Of a DNA stretch of 64,000 bases, positions 10,405-20,924 are shown piece after piece. A model generated the notes under the pieces. It had not been told where the DNA came from and searched no databases. It saw nothing but the letters and a program-made list of their open reading frames with translations. Origin of the DNA: Agrobacterium arsenijevicii (GTDB lineage: Bacteria; Pseudomonadota; Alphaproteobacteria; Rhizobiales; Rhizobiaceae); the NCBI GenBank assembly GCA_000949895.1, contig JWIT01000010.1:226430-290429 (forward strand). The letters are read 5' to 3'. Within the stretch, counting starts at the first letter, position 1, and each line of letters opens with the position of its first letter. The position numbers and the translations under genes were made by a program.

Positions 10405-11095
10405 GATCATTTTCGATACGGAAACCACAGGCCTTGAATCGAAACTGGACCGCGTGATCGAAATCGGCGGGATCGAGCTGAACAACCATTTCCCCACCGG
10501 CCGCACGCTGCATATTTATATCAACCCCGAAGATCGCAAGGTTCACCCGGATGCGCTCGCGGTCCATGGCATTACCGACGACTTCCTGAAAGACAAGCCT
10601 AAATTCGCCGATGTCGTCGATCAGATCCGCGACTTTTTCGAGGGAGCCCGCTGGGTGGCGCATAATGCGACATTCGACATGGGCTTCATCAATGCGGAAT
10701 TTGCCCGTCTCGGCATTGAACCGGTCTCCGCCGATCTGGTGACGGACACGCTTTCACTCGCCCGCCGCAAGCACCCCATGGGTCCGAATTCCCTGGATGC
10801 GCTTTGCCGGCGTTACGGGATCGACAACTCCCACCGCGCCAAGCACGGCGCGCTTCTCGACTCCGAACTACTCGCCGAAGTCTATATAGAAATGATCGGC
10901 GGGCGTCAGACAGCACTTGGTTTCGGTTCTGCGACCAAACAGGAAACGGTCGTCATCGAAGACGATGTGCCGCTCGAGCCATTGCAAAGGTCGCAGGCTT
11001 TGCCATCAAGACTGGATGCGGACACGGTCGCTGCCCATGGCAAGCTCGTACTCGGCATGGGCGACAAGGCAATCTGGAATCGTTACCAGAATTGA
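10397..11095 (+). CDS. dnaQ: DNA polymerase III epsilon subunit (3'-5' proofreading exonuclease)
   Basis: DnaQ is the proofreading exonuclease of the replicative polymerase. It belongs to the DEDDh family: DTETTG with D7 and E9 (ExoI), HNATFDMGF with D94 (ExoII) and HRAKHGALLD with H150 and D155 (ExoIII). The start is the ATG at 10397, preceded by GGAGAG; an upstream in-frame start at 10370 lies inside coaE. At 232 residues it fits alphaproteobacterial DnaQ. The C-terminal tail after about 190 is expected to contact the polymerase alpha subunit. It is the last gene of the origin-proximal plus-strand operon. Confidence 0.95.
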   Translation: MREIIFDTETTGLESKLDRVIEIGGIELNNHFPTGRTLHIYINPEDRKVHPDALAVHGITDDFLKDKPKFADVVDQIRDFFEGARWVAHNATFDMGFINAEFARLGIEPVSADLVTDTLSLARRKHPMGPNSLDALCRRYGIDNSHRAKHGALLDSELLAEVYIEMIGGRQTALGFGSATKQETVVIEDDVPLEPLQRSQALPSRLDADTVAAHGKLVLGMGDKAIWNRYQN

Positions 11096-11150
11096 TCACG
11101 CCAAGGCGCCCAGGATGCGACGCAGAAAAATGACGAATACCGTCAAATAA

Positions 11151-11177
11151 AAAACCCGGGCGATGAACCCGGGTTTT
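11151..11177. terminator. Bidirectional terminator between dnaQ and secB
   Basis: AAAACCCGGG and CCCGGGTTTT form a perfect 10-base stem around a 7-base loop, with an A-run on the left and a T-run on the right. It can end transcription from dnaQ (plus) and from convergent secB (minus). Confidence 0.92.
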
Positions 11178-11216
11178 GTTTTGTCGAAACTTTTAAAGAG
11201 CGGCGTTGCGCCCCAT

Positions 11217-11699
11217 TCAGTTCGGTACGGCCTGAACCTTGGCTCGCGCCTGTTCTTCGGCTACGCGCTGCGAAAACATCTGCGCGAAATCGATCGGGTC
11301 GATCATCAGCGGCGGGAAGCCGCCATTGCGGGTGACGTCGGCGATGATCTGGCGTGCGAAGGGGAACAGCAGGCGCGGGCATTCGATGAACAGCACCGGC
11401 AGCATATGTTCCTGCGGGAAACCGGCAATGCGGAACACGCCGCCATAAACCAGCTCGGCCGCGAACAGAACCTTGTCGCCATCCTTGGCTTCGGCGTTCA
11501 GCGTCAGCACAACGTCGAAATCCGAACCGGAGATCGGGTTTGCGTTGACGTTGACATTGATGTTGATCGACGGCGCATTGTCACGAGCCTGAAGCGAACG
11601 AGGAGCACCCGGATTTTCAAACGAAAGATCCTTGATGTACTGGGTAAGAATGTTGAGGGAAGGACTTACTGCGCCCTGTGCACCATTTTCAGCGGTCAT
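11217..11699 (-). CDS. secB: Protein-export chaperone SecB
   Basis: SecB is the tetrameric cytosolic chaperone that keeps preproteins unfolded and hands them to SecA. The 160-residue length is usual for the family. The [17 protein letters not shown] segment near residues 17-33 is the family signature, and the acidic and hydrophobic strand pattern that follows is conserved. It converges on dnaQ across a strong terminator and has a 103-base gap upstream to fxsA on the same strand. Confidence 0.95.
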   Translation of the reverse strand: MTAENGAQGAVSPSLNILTQYIKDLSFENPGAPRSLQARDNAPSININVNVNANPISGSDFDVVLTLNAEAKDGDKVLFAAELVYGGVFRIAGFPQEHMLPVLFIECPRLLFPFARQIIADVTRNGGFPPLMIDPIDFAQMFSQRVAEEQARAKVQAVPN

Positions 11700-11802
11700 T
11701 ACGTTTCCTCGCGGCGTGAATTCGTGGAAGGCGGTCTATCATTTCGACCGGAGCCTTACAACCCTTCGTGCTATGGCCTTCGTGAACCCTTCCACCGGGC
11801 CG

Positions 11803-12351
11803 TCAGGGTTTGGGCAGGTCGCGATCACCCGGCTTGCTGGACCAGGGAGAATCCTTCGGCCCTTCGCGGTGAAACTCCTCCTCGTCGAGGTCCACGACCT
11901 TGGAATTACCCGTCTTTCCCTGATCATTGCGGAACCCGGTAAAGTCGCCGGGCTGGGGACCGGTCTGGTTGCCAGACTGGCGAAAAGAACCGGCCACGAC
12001 GACACGCGGTCCTAAGATCTTCCAGAAAAAGCGCCTTACCGTTTTCGACAACAGCAAAAGGCCGAGAATGTCGGTGATGAAACCGGGAACGAAAAGCAGG
12101 ATTCCGGCGACCACCCGCATCGCACCGTTGACCAGCTCATCCGCCGGCTGGGCGCCGGTACGCCCGGCGGCCTGAAGATTTCTGACCATGCCGATGCCGC
12201 CGAGGCGCAGGATCAGCAACCCCAGGAACGACGTGAACAGGACGAGCGCCAATGTCAGCCATAGGCCGATCGTTTTACCGACGATGATGAAACCGGCAAT
12301 TTCCAGGATTGGCATCATCAGGATGACGATAGGGAGAAAGGAAAAACGCAT
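11803..12351 (-). CDS. fxsA: FxsA family membrane protein
   Basis: FxsA is a small cytoplasmic-membrane protein; in E. coli its overproduction relieves phage T7 exclusion by the F plasmid, but its normal role is not known. The 182-residue product has hydrophobic spans at about 5-24, 26-47 and 76-100, followed by a polar, glycine- and proline-rich cytoplasmic tail. The tail past about residue 120 is low complexity and likely disordered. It is divergent from the Tim44-like gene across a 141-base gap. The family assignment rests on the N-terminal hydrophobic block (PILEIAGFIIVGKTIG). Confidence 0.86.
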   Translation of the reverse strand: MRFSFLPIVILMMPILEIAGFIIVGKTIGLWLTLALVLFTSFLGLLILRLGGIGMVRNLQAAGRTGAQPADELVNGAMRVVAGILLFVPGFITDILGLLLLSKTVRRFFWKILGPRVVVAGSFRQSGNQTGPQPGDFTGFRNDQGKTGNSKVVDLDEEEFHREGPKDSPWSSKPGDRDLPKP

Positions 12352-12492
12352 CTTCTAGCCTTGCGTGTGCATCTCTGGCAGATTGCCGGTTCCCGAGAAC
12401 ACCGATGATTGAATCTGCACATTTGAATGATGATAAGATGCAGACTATATGATGTTCAGGTTTTTGAATTTAAATGGCGGTTTTGGTAAAAG
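12352..12492. promoter_or_regulatory. Divergent promoter region fxsA / timA
   Basis: This 141-base gap lies between divergent genes. It contains a 6-base inverted repeat, TCTGCA (12414-12419) and TGCAGA (12439-12444), in AT-rich sequence. Both promoters should lie here, but I could not assign a convincing -35/-10. Confidence 0.4.
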
Positions 12493-13191
12493 ATGGGCTT
12501 TAGCGACTTTATCACATTGTTTTTTCTCGTTGCGGCGGTGCTGATCTTTCTTCAGCTGCGCAGTGTTCTCGGCCGCCGAACCGGCAATGAGAAGCCGCCA
12601 TTCGATCCCTACAGCCCGCGCGATGTCGCGAAAGGCCCCGTCACGGACGATAACAAGGTCGTGACCCTGCCGAAACGCGCCGAGGCGGAGGATGAAAACC
12701 GCTTTGCCGAGGCGGATGCTCTGGCACCCGTCGAAACCGCCTTGAATACATCCCTGCGCGAGCTGATGACCAAGGACCCGACGTTCCGCCCCAAGGAATT
12801 CCTGAACGGCGCCCGCATGGCCTATGAGATGATCGTCATGGGTTTTGCCGATGGCGACCGCAAGACGCTCAAGAACCTTCTGTCGAAAGAGGTTTTCGAC
12901 GGGTTCGACGCGGCGATTTCCGAGCGGGAAAGCCGCGGCGAGGTCGTGAAGTCCACTTTCATCGGAATTGAAAAAGCCGATATCACCCAGGCGGGCATTC
13001 GCGATTCCGAAGAGCAGATCACGATCAGAATTGTCAGCCAGCTGATTTCGGCCACCTATGACAAGGATGGCAAGCTGGTGGATGGCGATCCGGATACGGT
13101 TGCGGAAGTGGATGACATCTGGACCTTCTCGCGTGACGTCCGCTCGCGTGATCCGAACTGGAAGCTGATTGCCACCGAATCCGAGCAATGA
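12493..13191 (+). CDS. Tim44-like domain protein (TimA family)
   Basis: The 232-residue protein has one N-terminal membrane anchor (about 4-21), a charged linker, and a Tim44/MBA1-like domain from about 85 to 225. The latter resembles the fold of the mitochondrial import motor component Tim44. In Caulobacter the homologue TimA is an inner-membrane protein; its partner and exact job remain unclear to me. The 3' end overlaps the mltA start by four bases, so it heads a four-gene overlapping run (this gene, mltA, smr, xre). That context points to an envelope role. Family confident, function only inferred. Confidence 0.85.
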   Translation: MGFSDFITLFFLVAAVLIFLQLRSVLGRRTGNEKPPFDPYSPRDVAKGPVTDDNKVVTLPKRAEAEDENRFAEADALAPVETALNTSLRELMTKDPTFRPKEFLNGARMAYEMIVMGFADGDRKTLKNLLSKEVFDGFDAAISERESRGEVVKSTFIGIEKADITQAGIRDSEEQITIRIVSQLISATYDKDGKLVDGDPDTVAEVDDIWTFSRDVRSRDPNWKLIATESEQ

Positions 13192-14300
13192 ATACGCCCT
13201 TTTCGTTCGAAGAAGTTTCTTTCAGTGATCTGCCGGGATGGCAGGAAGACGATCCGCGCAAGCTGTTTCCGGCGATGCGGACGATCCTGTCGCATCTTCG
13301 GAACGCAAAACCCTACAGAACCGGCGCGCTGGGCCTTACCGCCGCCGAACTGGTTTCTCTTCTGGAGACGGTTGACGAGGGACAAGCGGATAGTCCGGAA
13401 CAGGCCCGCCGGTTTTTCGAGACGAATTGTGTCCCTTTCAAAATTTCTCCGCCCGGTGGGAAAAGCGGTTTTGTAACGGCTTTTTATGAACCGGAACTGG
13501 AGGTATCGTCCGTTCGCGACGATGTCTGGCGGTATCCGATCTACCGCCGCCCGCCGGAGCTGGTCGATATTAACGACGATAATCGCCCGGTCGGTTTTGA
13601 TCCGTCTTATGCTTTTGGCAGACAGGGCGAGGACGGTATTTCCTTTTTTCCCGATCGCCGCGCGATCGATGAAGGATATCTGGAGGGCAGGGGGCTTGAG
13701 ATCGCCTGGGCGAGATCGAAGGTCGATCTGTTTTTCGTCCATGTTCAGGGCGCCGCCCGTCTTCTGTTTTCTGACGGAGAGGTGAAACGCGTCACCTATG
13801 CCGCCAAGGCCGGGCATCCGTTTTCGCCGATCGGCCGGCTGCTTCTGGATCGTGCGGAACTGGACCCGAAAACGGTCTCGATGCAGACGATCCGCAAATG
13901 GCTTGCCGACCATCCGGATGAGGTGGACGGGGTGCTGTGGCACAACCGCTCCTATATTTTTTTCCGGGAGGCGGATGTCGCTGATCTGGATATGGGACCG
14001 ATTGCCGCCGCCAAGGTACCCTTGGTCGCCGGGCGGTCGCTTGCGGTAGATCGGCTTATCCATACCTTCGGTTTTCCCTTTTTCATCCATGCGCCGTCAT
14101 TGACCCATCTCGATGACGGAAAACCTTTCGCACGGCTGATGCTGGCGCTGGATACGGGGTCGGCCATCGTCGGCCCGGCGCGCGGCGACATTTTCACAGG
14201 TTCCGGTTTTGAAGCGGGAGAACTTGCGGGCACGGTGCGCAATGACGCCGATTTTTATATACTGCTGCCGCACGCTGTTGCGGAAAGGTATCGGCGATGA
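13188..14300 (+). CDS. mltA: Membrane-bound lytic murein transglycosylase A (MltA family)
   Basis: MltA cleaves the MurNAc-GlcNAc bond of peptidoglycan with formation of 1,6-anhydroMurNAc. The GFVTAFYEPELEVS segment near residue 95 starts the MltA domain. The C-terminal 3D domain holds the catalytic Asp in MLALDTGSAIVGPARGDIFTG, near 318. The 370-residue protein has no visible signal peptide or lipobox: it begins with polar sequence right at the four-base overlap with the preceding gene, so export is unexplained. The 3' end overlaps smr by four bases. Confidence 0.92.
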   Translation: MNTPFSFEEVSFSDLPGWQEDDPRKLFPAMRTILSHLRNAKPYRTGALGLTAAELVSLLETVDEGQADSPEQARRFFETNCVPFKISPPGGKSGFVTAFYEPELEVSSVRDDVWRYPIYRRPPELVDINDDNRPVGFDPSYAFGRQGEDGISFFPDRRAIDEGYLEGRGLEIAWARSKVDLFFVHVQGAARLLFSDGEVKRVTYAAKAGHPFSPIGRLLLDRAELDPKTVSMQTIRKWLADHPDEVDGVLWHNRSYIFFREADVADLDMGPIAAAKVPLVAGRSLAVDRLIHTFGFPFFIHAPSLTHLDDGKPFARLMLALDTGSAIVGPARGDIFTGSGFEAGELAGTVRNDADFYILLPHAVAERYRR

Positions 14301-14869
14301 AGGGCAGTCGAAAGCTTGGCAAGGAAGAACGCATTCTGTGGGGTAAAGTCGCAAGAACCGCGCGGCCAATCTCCGGCAGGCTGGAGGATTTGCTGGCTTT
14401 CGACGATATAGAGGAAACTCCGGCGGAACCTGTCGTTTCGCAAACGGGCAACGGTGGTGTCTTTCCGCGCGTGCTTGTGGAGCCGGCGGAGGTAGCGCCC
14501 GTCACGCCGGACAAGAAGCCCAAAATTCACCAACCGATGGAAAAACCGGTCAAGCGCAAGTTGACGCGCGGCCGGCTGCCGCTGGAAGGTCGGATCGATC
14601 TGCACGGCATGTTCCAGAGCGAAGCCCATGCGGTCCTGCTCGATTTTCTGTTGCGGGCGCATGAACGCGGCCTTCGGCATGTGCTCGTCATCACCGGCAA
14701 GGGGCGATCCATCGGCAGCGATGGCGCGCTGAAAAGGGCGGTGCCCATGTGGTTCTCCAAACCGGAATATCGTCACCTGATTTCGTCCTATGAGGATGCA
14801 TCGGCCAATCACGGCGGCGATGGTGCGCTCTATGTCCGGCTGGCGCGCCGCAAGGGTGAAAAATTATGA
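14297..14869 (+). CDS. Smr domain protein
   Basis: The C-terminal Smr (small MutS-related) domain of this 190-residue protein spans about 95-185. It has the DLHG motif at 101-104, preceded by I100, and TGKG at 133-136. Such stand-alone Smr domains are nucleases or RNA-interacting proteins; the substrate of this group is unknown. The first 80 residues are polar and probably flexible. The start overlaps mltA by four bases and the end overlaps the xre gene by four, showing tight coupling to an envelope gene for reasons not evident from sequence. Confidence 0.9.
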   Translation: MKGSRKLGKEERILWGKVARTARPISGRLEDLLAFDDIEETPAEPVVSQTGNGGVFPRVLVEPAEVAPVTPDKKPKIHQPMEKPVKRKLTRGRLPLEGRIDLHGMFQSEAHAVLLDFLLRAHERGLRHVLVITGKGRSIGSDGALKRAVPMWFSKPEYRHLISSYEDASANHGGDGALYVRLARRKGEKL

Positions 14870-15231
14870 CGCCCTTTGCAGAGGCCGTGCGGCTGCTTCG
14901 CGAGCGCAAGGGCGTGACGCAGAGGCAGATGGCGGCGGCAATCGGCGTTTCCCCTGCGTATCTCTCGGCGCTTGAGCATGGGAAACGTGGCAAGCCGAGC
15001 TTCGATCTCCTCCAGCGCATCGCCGGATATTTCAACATCATCTGGGACGAAGCGGAGGAATTGTTCTTTCTTGCCGGTTCGTCTGACCCGAAAGTGGCGA
15101 TCGACACGGTGGGTCTGCCGCCACAATATACCGCTTTCGCCAATAGGCTGGCGCGGGATATTCGCAAGCTGCCGCCGAGTGTGATAGAGGAACTGTCAGC
15201 GGTGCTGCAAAAAAGCCGTTCTTGCGATTGA
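14866..15231 (+). CDS. XRE-family helix-turn-helix regulator
   Basis: This 121-residue protein has a Cro/C1-type HTH at about residues 5-62, including RKGVTQRQMAAAIGVSPAYL and the recognition-helix region SALEHGKRG. The C-terminal part (65-121) is a short helical tail typical of the rhizobial members and may dimerise. It is the last gene of the overlapping Tim44-like/mltA/smr/xre run. Its targets are unknown; control of its own operon or of gyrB, 155 bases downstream, would be reasonable guesses only. Confidence 0.88.
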   Translation: MTPFAEAVRLLRERKGVTQRQMAAAIGVSPAYLSALEHGKRGKPSFDLLQRIAGYFNIIWDEAEELFFLAGSSDPKVAIDTVGLPPQYTAFANRLARDIRKLPPSVIEELSAVLQKSRSCD

Positions 15232-15353
15232 AACCCCTCTATCCCCTGCTTTATGCAGCGTCCTGAGGCATGCGGCCTTTGGGATTGGGTGTAGAATTTC
15301 TATAGTCGTATGTCGGATTTGAGTGATTCGCGGGCTTCAGGCCTTCTCACTGA

Positions 15354-17822
<2,469 letters not shown>

Positions 17823-17845
17823 TGCTGTGGAGCGTCTCGCGTAAC

Positions 17846-17859
17846 GATTCACGTGAAAC
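17846..17859. other. parS-like site downstream of gyrB
   Basis: GATTCACGTGAAAC matches the 14-base parS core at 13 of 14 positions. It is intergenic, 24 bases after the gyrB stop codon and just before the terminator. Confidence 0.6.
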
Positions 17860-17870
17860 GAAACTTTAAC

Positions 17871-17907
17871 AAAAGGCCCGGCGGTTGATTTCCGCCGGGC
17901 CTTTTTT
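17871..17907. terminator. Bidirectional terminator gyrB / nitroreductase
   Basis: AAAAGGCCCGGCGG and CCGCCGGGCCTTTTTT form a 14-base stem with a 7-base loop and a T-run. It lies between convergent gyrB and the nitroreductase gene and can serve both strands. Confidence 0.93.
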
Positions 17908-17923
17908 CATTAGAATTGTCGGA

Positions 17924-18526
17924 TTAATCGGCCTTGCCGGTGAACCGCCCCTTGAAAGCCACGTCCGAAAGCGGCAGGCGCTTGCTCGGCACTTCCCGTT
18001 CCGCCAGATCGTCGGGAAGAGCAGTCCTGTCGGTCATTGTGCCGATGGCAACCGCCGCCTCCACCTTGTAACCTTCCGGAACGTCGAGCTTTTCGATGAT
18101 CTGGTCTTTCAATATGCCGGCCATGCCGTGGGCGTGATAACCAAGCAGATGCGCCTGCATGGCAAGTGAAAACCACGCCGCGCCGGCATCGAAGGAATGG
18201 GTTGCGGAAGGTTTTTTCTCGCCTTCGCGCGAGATATTATAACTGCGGGAAATGACGAAGAGCAGCACGGAGGCATTTCTCGCCCAGCGCTGGTTTCCTT
18301 CGACCAGAAGTTCCACGAAAAGCGGCCAGTCTTCGCTATCCTTGTGCGCATAGACAAACCGCCATGGCTGCTGATTGGAAGCCGAGGGCGCCCAGTGTGC
18401 CGCATCGAGAATGGTCAGCAGATGGTCGTGTGGCATTGCGCCCCCGTCGAATGCGCGCGGAGACCAGCGATCGAGGAAGAGGGGATCGACTGGATATTCG
18501 GATTGCCGGGAATTGCTGTTCGTCAC
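17924..18526 (-). CDS. Nitroreductase family flavoprotein
   Basis: This is a 200-residue member of the FMN-dependent nitroreductase superfamily. The N-terminal RRSxRxF-like element appears as RWSPRAFDGG (about 20-29), and AAHWAPSASNQQPWRF (42-57) is the typical FMN/substrate segment. The C-terminal part has the SLAMQAHLLGYHAHGMAG block. It probably reduces quinones, nitroaromatics or flavin-linked substrates with NAD(P)H, but the physiological substrate is unknown. It is divergent from the FAH hydrolase gene, with an inverted repeat in the shared intergenic region. Confidence 0.88.
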   Translation of the reverse strand: MTNSNSRQSEYPVDPLFLDRWSPRAFDGGAMPHDHLLTILDAAHWAPSASNQQPWRFVYAHKDSEDWPLFVELLVEGNQRWARNASVLLFVISRSYNISREGEKKPSATHSFDAGAAWFSLAMQAHLLGYHAHGMAGILKDQIIEKLDVPEGYKVEAAVAIGTMTDRTALPDDLAEREVPSKRLPLSDVAFKGRFTGKAD

Positions 18527-18598
18527 GGGCCATGTCCTTTTGATTGCCGGGAAGGAAAAGGTATTTTTCGAAAGTCGGAGCAGTCAAGGGGTGACAAG

Positions 18599-18617
18599 TA
18601 TGAATGCATCGTTCATA
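18599..18617. promoter_or_regulatory. Inverted repeat between nitroreductase and FAH genes
   Basis: TATGAA-N7-TTCATA is a perfect 6-base palindrome overlapped by two direct ATGCATC repeats (18604-18610 and 18619-18625). It sits in the shared intergenic region, 38 bases before the FAH-family start. It looks like an operator for a dimeric repressor; the cognate regulator is unknown. Confidence 0.5.
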
Positions 18618-18654
18618 TATGCATCACCTTGTCAGACAACCGGGAGAGAGTTCC

Positions 18655-19497
18655 ATGAAATTGATGCGCGTTGGCCAGCCCGGCCAGGAAAAGCCTGCGA
18701 TCCTCGACGCGGAAGGAAAAGTCCGCGATTTGTCCGCCCATGTCAAAGACATCGGCGGTGAAGCTATTTCTCCGGAAGGCCTGAAGAAGATTGCTGCCAT
18801 CGATCTCGGCACTCTTCCCGTGCTCAGCGATGAGCGCATTGGCGCCTGCGTTGCGGGAACCGGAAAATTCATCTGCATCGGCCTCAACTTCTCCGACCAT
18901 GCCGCTGAAACCGGTGCGACTGTACCGCCGGAACCGGTCATTTTCATGAAGGCGACGTCTGCGATCGTCGGCCCGAACGACGACGTCGTCATTCCGCGCG
19001 GTTCTGAAAAGACCGACTGGGAAGTCGAGCTTGGCGTGGTCATCGGCAAGACGGCGAAATATGTTTCGGAAGCCGATGCTCTCGATTACGTTGCCGGTTA
19101 CTGCGTTTCGCACGATGTTTCCGAACGCGCCTTCCAGACGGAGCGTGCCGGGCAGTGGACCAAGGGTAAATCCTGCGACACGTTCGGTCCGATCGGCCCC
19201 TGGCTGGTGACGAAGGAAGAAATCACTGAACCGCAGAACCTCGGCATGTGGCTGAAGGTCAACGGCCAGACGATGCAGGACGGCTCCAGCAAGACCATGG
19301 TTTACGGCGTAGCGCATGTCGTTTCCTATCTCAGCCAGTTCATGTCCCTGCATCCCGGCGACGTCATTTCCACCGGCACGCCTCCCGGCGTCGGCATGGG
19401 CCAGAAGCCGCCGCGTTACCTGAAGACCGGTGATATCGTTGAACTCGGCATCGAGGGCCTCGGTTCCCAGAAGCAGACCTTCGTCGCCGACATCTGA
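18655..19497 (+). CDS. Fumarylacetoacetate hydrolase (FAH) family protein
   Basis: FAH-fold enzymes hydrolyse or isomerise diketo acids at a Mg/Mn site. The 280-residue product has ICIGLNFSDHAAETG near 73, a common FAH-family segment. The metal-ligand region DWEVELGVVIG follows near 122, and the TGTPPGVGMG loop near 241. It most resembles members annotated as ureidoglycolate lyase or 2,4-diketo-3-deoxy-L-fuconate hydrolase; I cannot separate these by eye. The start is the ATG at 18655 with GGGAGAG upstream; an in-frame upstream start at 18604 lies within the palindromic operator-like region. A strong hairpin follows the gene. Confidence 0.87.
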   Translation: MKLMRVGQPGQEKPAILDAEGKVRDLSAHVKDIGGEAISPEGLKKIAAIDLGTLPVLSDERIGACVAGTGKFICIGLNFSDHAAETGATVPPEPVIFMKATSAIVGPNDDVVIPRGSEKTDWEVELGVVIGKTAKYVSEADALDYVAGYCVSHDVSERAFQTERAGQWTKGKSCDTFGPIGPWLVTKEEITEPQNLGMWLKVNGQTMQDGSSKTMVYGVAHVVSYLSQFMSLHPGDVISTGTPPGVGMGQKPPRYLKTGDIVELGIEGLGSQKQTFVADI

Positions 19498-19524
19498 TTG
19501 ACAACAAGCGTTCAACTGAAATTG

Positions 19525-19560
19525 AGGCGCCGGCGGGAAACCGCTGGCGCCTTCGATTTT
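19525..19560 (+). terminator. Terminator after FAH-family gene
   Basis: GGCGCCGGCGG and CCGCTGGCGCC pair around a GAAA tetraloop with one G-U pair, extended by A-T at the base and followed by a T-rich tail. It lies about 30 bases after the stop codon. Confidence 0.85.
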
Positions 19561-19623
19561 GTGCAGTTGCGAAAAGCTGCTATGGTCAAAAAAAGAGCTT
19601 GATCCGCGAGGGAGGCGTAATCA

Positions 19624-20856
19624 GTGTTCTACCACCTCTATGAAATGAACCATGCGGCGATGGCACCGTTGCGCGCCGGTGCCGATATGATGCGCCAGGC
19701 CTGCAGCAATCCCCTGAACCCGCTTTCCAGCACCGCTTTCGGGCGCAGCCTCGATGCCGGCTTTGAGGTGTTCGAACGCCTGACGCGCCGTTACGTCAAG
19801 CCGGAATTCGGTCTTGGCACCACGGTTGTCGATGGCGAAACTGTTGCCATTACCGAAGAAATCGTCTGGTCGCGCCCGTTCTGCAATCTCGTTCATTTCA
19901 AAAAAGAGCTCGATACGGCCCGCAAGCCCGATCCGAAGGTGCTGCTGGTAGCGCCCATGTCCGGCCACTATGCCACATTGCTGCGGGGGACCGTGGAAGC
20001 ACTGCTGCCATCGGCGGATATCTACATCACCGACTGGATCGATGCCCGCATGGTGCCGGTAAGCGACGGGACCTTCGATCTCGACGACTATATCAGCTAT
20101 GTCATCGATATGCTGCGTGAGATCGGGCCGGGCGCGCATGTGGTCGCCGTTTGTCAGCCATCGGTGCCGGTGCTGGCGGCCGTTTCCCTGATGGAGGCGG
20201 ACGGGGATGGTTTCGCGCCGGCAACCATGACGTTGATGGGTGGTCCGATCGATACGCGCATCAATCCCACCGCCGTCAATGGTCTTGCCACGGCGAAGCC
20301 GATCGAATGGTTCCGCGACAATGTCGTCATGCAGGTGCCGTGGCCGCAGCCGGCTTTTGGCCGGAATGTTTATCCCGGCTTCCTGCAATTATCCGGCTTC
20401 ATGTCCATGAACCTCGACAAGCACATGACGGCGCACAAGGATTTCTACCTCAACCTCGTCAAGAACGACGGCGATTCCGCCGAAAAGCACCGCGATTTTT
20501 ACGATGAATATCTGGCCGTCATGGATTTGACGGCGGAGTTCTATCTGCAGACGGTGGAAACCGTCTTCATCGAACACGCGCTTCCGAAGGGAAACATGCT
20601 GCACCGGGGCAGGGCGGTCGATCCTGCCGCCATTCGCAAGGTCGCGCTGCTCACCGTGGAAGGCGAGAATGACGATATTTCCGGCGTCGGCCAGACAAAG
20701 GCGGCCCACGATCTTTGCCGGAACATCCCGGATGAAAAACGCGCCCACTACATGCAGCCGGATGTCGGCCATTACGGCGTCTTCAACGGGTCGCGGTTCC
20801 GTAAGGAAATCGTGCCGCGCATGGTGGAATTCATCCGCAAGCATGAGACCGTTTAG
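19624..20856 (+). CDS. phaZ: Intracellular polyhydroxyalkanoate depolymerase PhaZ
   Basis: PhaZ mobilises poly-3-hydroxybutyrate granules inside the cell. The 410-residue alpha/beta-hydrolase has the family's lipase-box-like VCQPSVP at 176-182, where the nucleophile is Cys177 rather than Ser, as known for intracellular PhaZ. The N-terminal PHB-depolymerase segment begins FYHLYEMNHAAMAPLRAGAD. The likely catalytic His lies in MQPDVGHYGVFNG near 380. The start is GTG at 19624, preceded by GGGAGG. No phasin or phaC gene is adjacent, so it appears isolated from the PHB synthesis cluster. Confidence 0.92.
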   Translation: MFYHLYEMNHAAMAPLRAGADMMRQACSNPLNPLSSTAFGRSLDAGFEVFERLTRRYVKPEFGLGTTVVDGETVAITEEIVWSRPFCNLVHFKKELDTARKPDPKVLLVAPMSGHYATLLRGTVEALLPSADIYITDWIDARMVPVSDGTFDLDDYISYVIDMLREIGPGAHVVAVCQPSVPVLAAVSLMEADGDGFAPATMTLMGGPIDTRINPTAVNGLATAKPIEWFRDNVVMQVPWPQPAFGRNVYPGFLQLSGFMSMNLDKHMTAHKDFYLNLVKNDGDSAEKHRDFYDEYLAVMDLTAEFYLQTVETVFIEHALPKGNMLHRGRAVDPAAIRKVALLTVEGENDDISGVGQTKAAHDLCRNIPDEKRAHYMQPDVGHYGVFNGSRFRKEIVPRMVEFIRKHETV

Positions 20857-20924
20857 CGCTGGAAGCCAGGCGATACCGCGCATTTGCGTGGCCAAGCCGG
20901 TGTCGAATCGGCTATGAACTGCTC

